DNA from: Candidatus Avelusimicrobium alvi
GTDB lineage: Bacteria; Elusimicrobiota; Elusimicrobia; Elusimicrobiales; Elusimicrobiaceae
NCBI GenBank assembly: GCA_002329395.1
Contig: DCTQ01000102.1
Location: forward strand, 16,501-43,822
Reading direction: 5' to 3'
Length of the DNA: 27,322 nt
Position 1 is the stretch's first letter. Every line of letters begins with the position of its first letter. Positions 24,701 through 27,322 of this stretch are shown here, in pieces. Below the pieces are notes generated by a model. It searched no databases and was not told the DNA's origin. It saw only the letters and a list, made by a program, of their open reading frames with translations. The position numbers and the translations under genes are program-made.

Positions 24701-26197
24701 ATGAACTTGTTTAAATTCTTAAAAAGTGTATCTGGAAAAATCCAGTTAACCATGGTCAACACCTCGGCAATGGCGCTTGTTGTGGGCGGCCTTGCCGCGG
24801 GGACGATATATAACGCCGCGGGCAATCAGACCAAGCAGGAAATGGCGGTCCGCTCGCTGTCGTCTCTTTCCAGGGATTCTTCGTATGAGGGCCTCCAGCG
24901 CAGAAACGGCCTGCTGACCTCCATTAACGTCAAGGACGGCCTCAACCAGGTGGCTACCGCCGAAGAACGCGCCGCGATGGAAGCGGGCGGAAGCTCTAAT
25001 AATTTTGGTTTGGATAATGTGGAGCGGGTACAGAATGTATCCTTTGGCTCTGCCGCCCAAACGTCCGAAACGGACGGCCTGGGCATGGGCGGAAACAAAG
25101 CCGTTTTCAGCGGTCCGATTGGTTCCGGCGCTGCCGGCGGCTCGGCTCCCGGCGTGCATCCCGGCGCCGTAGCGGGTGCGGTCGGCGGAGCGTCATTCGG
25201 CGCGGCGGGCGGGGAACGCCCCACGCTGGGCACGGCTTCTATGGCCCGCGCTTCGGGTAATGCGTTTAACGCGGCGGCCGGTTCTGTGGGCGGCGGTTCC
25301 GCCGCTTCGGGCGCAAGAGGCGCCTCTTCGCGCGCTTCCGGCGGTTCTTCCGGCTCCGGGGACGGTTACCAGCTTTCCGGCGCGATGCCCAGCGGTACCA
25401 ATGCGATTTCTTCGCTGGGGCTGTCGCGCGGCGGCGCGGCGGACGGTTCCACCTTTATGGCGGGCGGACGCTACTCCACCACCGGACGCGGAGCCCGTTC
25501 TTTCCGGGAGAAAAATGATTTAAAAGATATTTCCAAACGTTCCGCCGATGCGGCGGGCAACCGCAACCGCGCGGCGAACGAAGGTTCGCGCGCGTTTCTG
25601 GCCAGCACCCGGAACTCGGGCGGTATGACTGTGGAAGGCGGGGTGGAGGTGGGCGAAACCGGCTCTGCCGATTTTAAAGCTCCCGAAGCTTCGCGCTTAA
25701 AAGCGGTAGGCGATTGGTCGGATGATACGGACAAAGAGGCCGAAAGACGCGATAAAGCGCGCAAAACGCTTACCTGGCTGCTGATTGGCACCGTTGTGGC
25801 GACCGCCTTGGCCATTCCGTTTGGGTATCAGTTAATTTCTAAAGGTAAAAATGCCCAGCCTTTCGGATGGGGCCTGGTGATTGCCGGGTGCGCTATTATT
25901 GCGGCCGCTTTGGCTACGGCCATTGCCATGGTGGTTAAAGCGGGCCAGTATGCGGCGGAATTTTCGGGCGGCTTCCTGTCCACCTTTGCCGCTGTCATCG
26001 GCGGTGTCGCCATTGCCTGCCTGGGCTTGACCGTTGCGGCCGCCTTTACCAATAAAGGAAGCCCGCTGAACAAATTCTTTGAGAAGATTATGCCTAAGAT
26101 GAAAAAGCTGGTCATTTCCCAAGGCAAGAATTTGGCCGTGGGCACGGCCACCAATGTGGCGGTGTCTAAAATACAGGAAGGTATTAATAAATCTTAA
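24701..26197 (+). CDS. membrane protein of an unrecognised family, paralogue of the gene at 22831
   Basis: The 498-residue protein begins M-N-L-F-K-F-L-K-S-V-S-G-K-I, close to M-N-I-F-K-W-I-T-G-R-A-G-K-M in the paralogue, with a membrane helix at about 20-38. A Gly/Ala/Ser-rich region follows, with G-L-G-M-G-G-N-K and L-G-T-A-S-M-A-R. The conserved block (about 278-312) has K-R-S-A-D-A-A, then N-R-A-A-N-E-G-S-R-A-F-L-A-S-T-R and S-G-G-M-T-V. R-R-D-K-A-R-K leads to three long hydrophobic stretches (about 357-376, 384-410, 418-447). The C-terminal Lys-rich amphipathic tail (K-I-M-P-K-M-K-K) is not in the paralogue. A GGGAGA site lies upstream of the ATG. Function is unknown. Confidence 0.75.
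   Translation: MNLFKFLKSVSGKIQLTMVNTSAMALVVGGLAAGTIYNAAGNQTKQEMAVRSLSSLSRDSSYEGLQRRNGLLTSINVKDGLNQVATAEERAAMEAGGSSNNFGLDNVERVQNVSFGSAAQTSETDGLGMGGNKAVFSGPIGSGAAGGSAPGVHPGAVAGAVGGASFGAAGGERPTLGTASMARASGNAFNAAAGSVGGGSAASGARGASSRASGGSSGSGDGYQLSGAMPSGTNAISSLGLSRGGAADGSTFMAGGRYSTTGRGARSFREKNDLKDISKRSADAAGNRNRAANEGSRAFLASTRNSGGMTVEGGVEVGETGSADFKAPEASRLKAVGDWSDDTDKEAERRDKARKTLTWLLIGTVVATALAIPFGYQLISKGKNAQPFGWGLVIAGCAIIAAALATAIAMVVKAGQYAAEFSGGFLSTFAAVIGGVAIACLGLTVAAAFTNKGSPLNKFFEKIMPKMKKLVISQGKNLAVGTATNVAVSKIQEGINKS
25565..25611 (+). repeat. 47-base direct repeat, copy 2
   Basis: These bases are identical to 23737-23783 and encode residues 289-304 of the protein at 24701 in the matching frame. One base on either side already differs. 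Confidence 0.9.
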
Positions 26198-26206
26198 TAG
26201 ATTGTA

Positions 26207-26243
26207 AAGCGGGAAGAGCGCCCAACAGGCGTTCTTCCCGCTT
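26207..26243 (+). terminator. 16-bp hairpin between the paralogue block and the last gene
   Basis: AAGCGGGAAGAGCGCC (26207-26222) pairs with GGCGTTCTTCCCGCTT (26228-26243) through 16 pairs, one of them G-T, around the loop CAACA. It begins 9 bases after the stop at 26195-26197. It is very stable by inspection but has no T-run, and ATG 26246 follows within 3 bases. It could be a terminator, an RNA-processing or 3'-protection hairpin, or a block on translation of the next gene. Confidence 0.55.
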
Positions 26244-26245
26244 GT

Positions 26246-27322
26246 ATGGATAATCCGATGAAAGAACAAAACGAACAACAGGAAGAAAAAAAGCCGCTTG
26301 TCATTTTATGGGCGGAAATCAAAAGGCTTTCGCGTTCCAAAAAGGCCTGGGCGTTGTTCGTTTTGTTCTTTTTTCTGCTGCTTATCACGGGCGTGGTGCC
26401 GGTGGGAAAAATCCCGTTCCTGCGCAATTTGGCGTGGGCGATGGGCTATACGCCGGAAGAAACGCAGGATATTTCTCTCTTAAAAGCTTTGTTGTCCTGG
26501 AATGAACACGCCAAAATAATGCGGGGGGAACTGCCCGATCCCGACGCGGCAAACGTCTTTGGCAACGACGGCGGTTTTTCCTCGGCGCGTCAGCGGCTGG
26601 AATCGGAAAGAAACTCCAATTTGATTAATTTGCGCGCGGTCAATGCGTCTTTGGCCCAGCAGGGGCAGGCCGCGGACCGCCTGGCCGGAAGCTTTTATTC
26701 GGTTGACATCGGGGAAGGCGCGCGCGGGCCGGACGTGCGCATCCGCAAAGGAAATGCCTCCGCCAATACGCAGGCGAATGAAGCCAAACCCGGCGAAGTA
26801 TATTTTGGCGCGGACGCTTCCGCCGTCGCGCGGGACCCGAAAGACGGATTTAATACCACAAGTTCCCTTAAAAAAATTGCAAACCCGAATATCGCCGGCG
26901 GCGGCAGTACGGACTGGCTGGGGGGGCTGGTGGACAAAGCCACCCGGGCCGACGCGGGCCTGGAGGGCATTGCCAAAAGTTTGGAGACGGGCGGTACGCT
27001 CGCGCAGCTTGCGCCGGCGGCGGATATCGGCCGCCACAAAGCCCAGCGCGATATGTATTACGCCTGGCTGACGGGTATGAGCGCGCGGCGCACGCCGCAG
27101 CTGGTGCTTAAAAAAACGCTGGCCTCGGCCGGGTTTGACGGCTCGGAAATGCCCAAAAAAGTGTTTGATTCTTCCGGTTATTCCGGCATCGGCATCAGCC
27201 CGGACGACGTCGTGGCGGATTTGGATAACATTAAACTGCGCCTGCAGAATGAAAAAGAATGCGAGCGCGCGTTAAATTCTTCCGCCGATACGCTGACCAA
27301 CCAGCTCCAGGCCGCCAAAAAT
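26246..27322 (+). CDS. membrane-anchored protein of unknown function, 5' part (3' truncated by window edge)
   Basis: The frame is open from ATG 26246 to the window end (359 codons); ATG 26258 is an alternative start. Neither has a clear ribosome site because a strong hairpin occupies the upstream bases. The N-terminus is charged and Gln/Glu/Lys-rich, followed by one membrane helix (about residues 36-55: W-A-L-F-V-L-F-F-F-L-L-L-I-T-G-V-V). The rest is a long extracytoplasmic or cytoplasmic region without a recognised domain. It includes an Asn/Ser/Ala-rich stretch and a final segment with E-C-E-R-A-L-N-S-S-A-D. Its single N-terminal anchor and long soluble body match the general plan of the three large proteins upstream. 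Codon use is like the rest of the window, supporting a real gene. Confidence 0.7.
   Translation, partial: MDNPMKEQNEQQEEKKPLVILWAEIKRLSRSKKAWALFVLFFFLLLITGVVPVGKIPFLRNLAWAMGYTPEETQDISLLKALLSWNEHAKIMRGELPDPDAANVFGNDGGFSSARQRLESERNSNLINLRAVNASLAQQGQAADRLAGSFYSVDIGEGARGPDVRIRKGNASANTQANEAKPGEVYFGADASAVARDPKDGFNTTSSLKKIANPNIAGGGSTDWLGGLVDKATRADAGLEGIAKSLETGGTLAQLAPAADIGRHKAQRDMYYAWLTGMSARRTPQLVLKKTLASAGFDGSEMPKKVFDSSGYSGIGISPDDVVADLDNIKLRLQNEKECERALNSSADTLTNQLQAAKN

Overview
The window is a gene-dense stretch from a Gram-negative bacterium, with all supported genes on the + strand. It encodes a complete-looking but rearranged Tad (tight adherence, type IVc) pilus system, its signalling genes, and a downstream block of unrecognised membrane-anchored proteins. 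Outer-membrane features (a secretin, a PorV-like beta-barrel, an FlgD-Ig-repeat surface protein), high GC, and PorV/FlgD-repeat genes beside a fused Tad ATPase suggest the Elusimicrobiota or a related phylum. This assignment is inference from gene content, without any database comparison.

Layout. (1) 2-2947: the 3' end of a large secreted protein of repeated Ig-like modules, ending in a sorting-domain-like C-terminus. (2) 3072-4046: a PorV/PorQ-like outer-membrane protein. (3) 4050-12875: Tad core of two Flp-type prepilins, a TadE-like pseudopilin, CpaB/RcpC, a short secretin, a single polypeptide joining a TadZ/CpaE-like part to the TadA/CpaF ATPase, TadB with an unusual exported N-terminal domain, TadC, and a TPR protein in the TadD position. 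(4) 12889-15252: a HAMP sensor-like membrane protein with no kinase, a small two-helix membrane protein, and a periplasmic thioredoxin-like protein, closed by a strong intrinsic terminator (15272-15306). (5) 15423-19144: a sensor histidine kinase, a receiver-kinase hybrid and a NarL/LuxR-type response regulator. (6) 19148-20986: a second pilin set (Flp-like, TadG-like, TadE-like). (7) 20987-21128: a near-consensus sigma-70 promoter, a palindrome at the start site, and a leader stem-loop followed by a T-run. (8) 21129-26197: three large single-anchor, Gly/Ala/Ser-rich proteins and one small coiled-coil membrane protein, of no family I recognise; two of the large ones are clear paralogues. (9) 26246-27322: the 5' part of another membrane-anchored protein, running off the window.

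How it may work. The fused ATPase would power the TadB/TadC platform to assemble prepilins through the secretin, with CpaB and the TPR protein as periplasmic and outer-membrane assembly factors. The two-component genes lie between two pilin clusters, which suggests environmental control of pilus assembly. The separately promoted downstream block probably encodes accessory, surface-exposed or substrate proteins of the same machine; this is inferred from position and architecture only. No prepilin peptidase (TadV/CpaA), RNA gene, transposase or CRISPR array is visible in the window.
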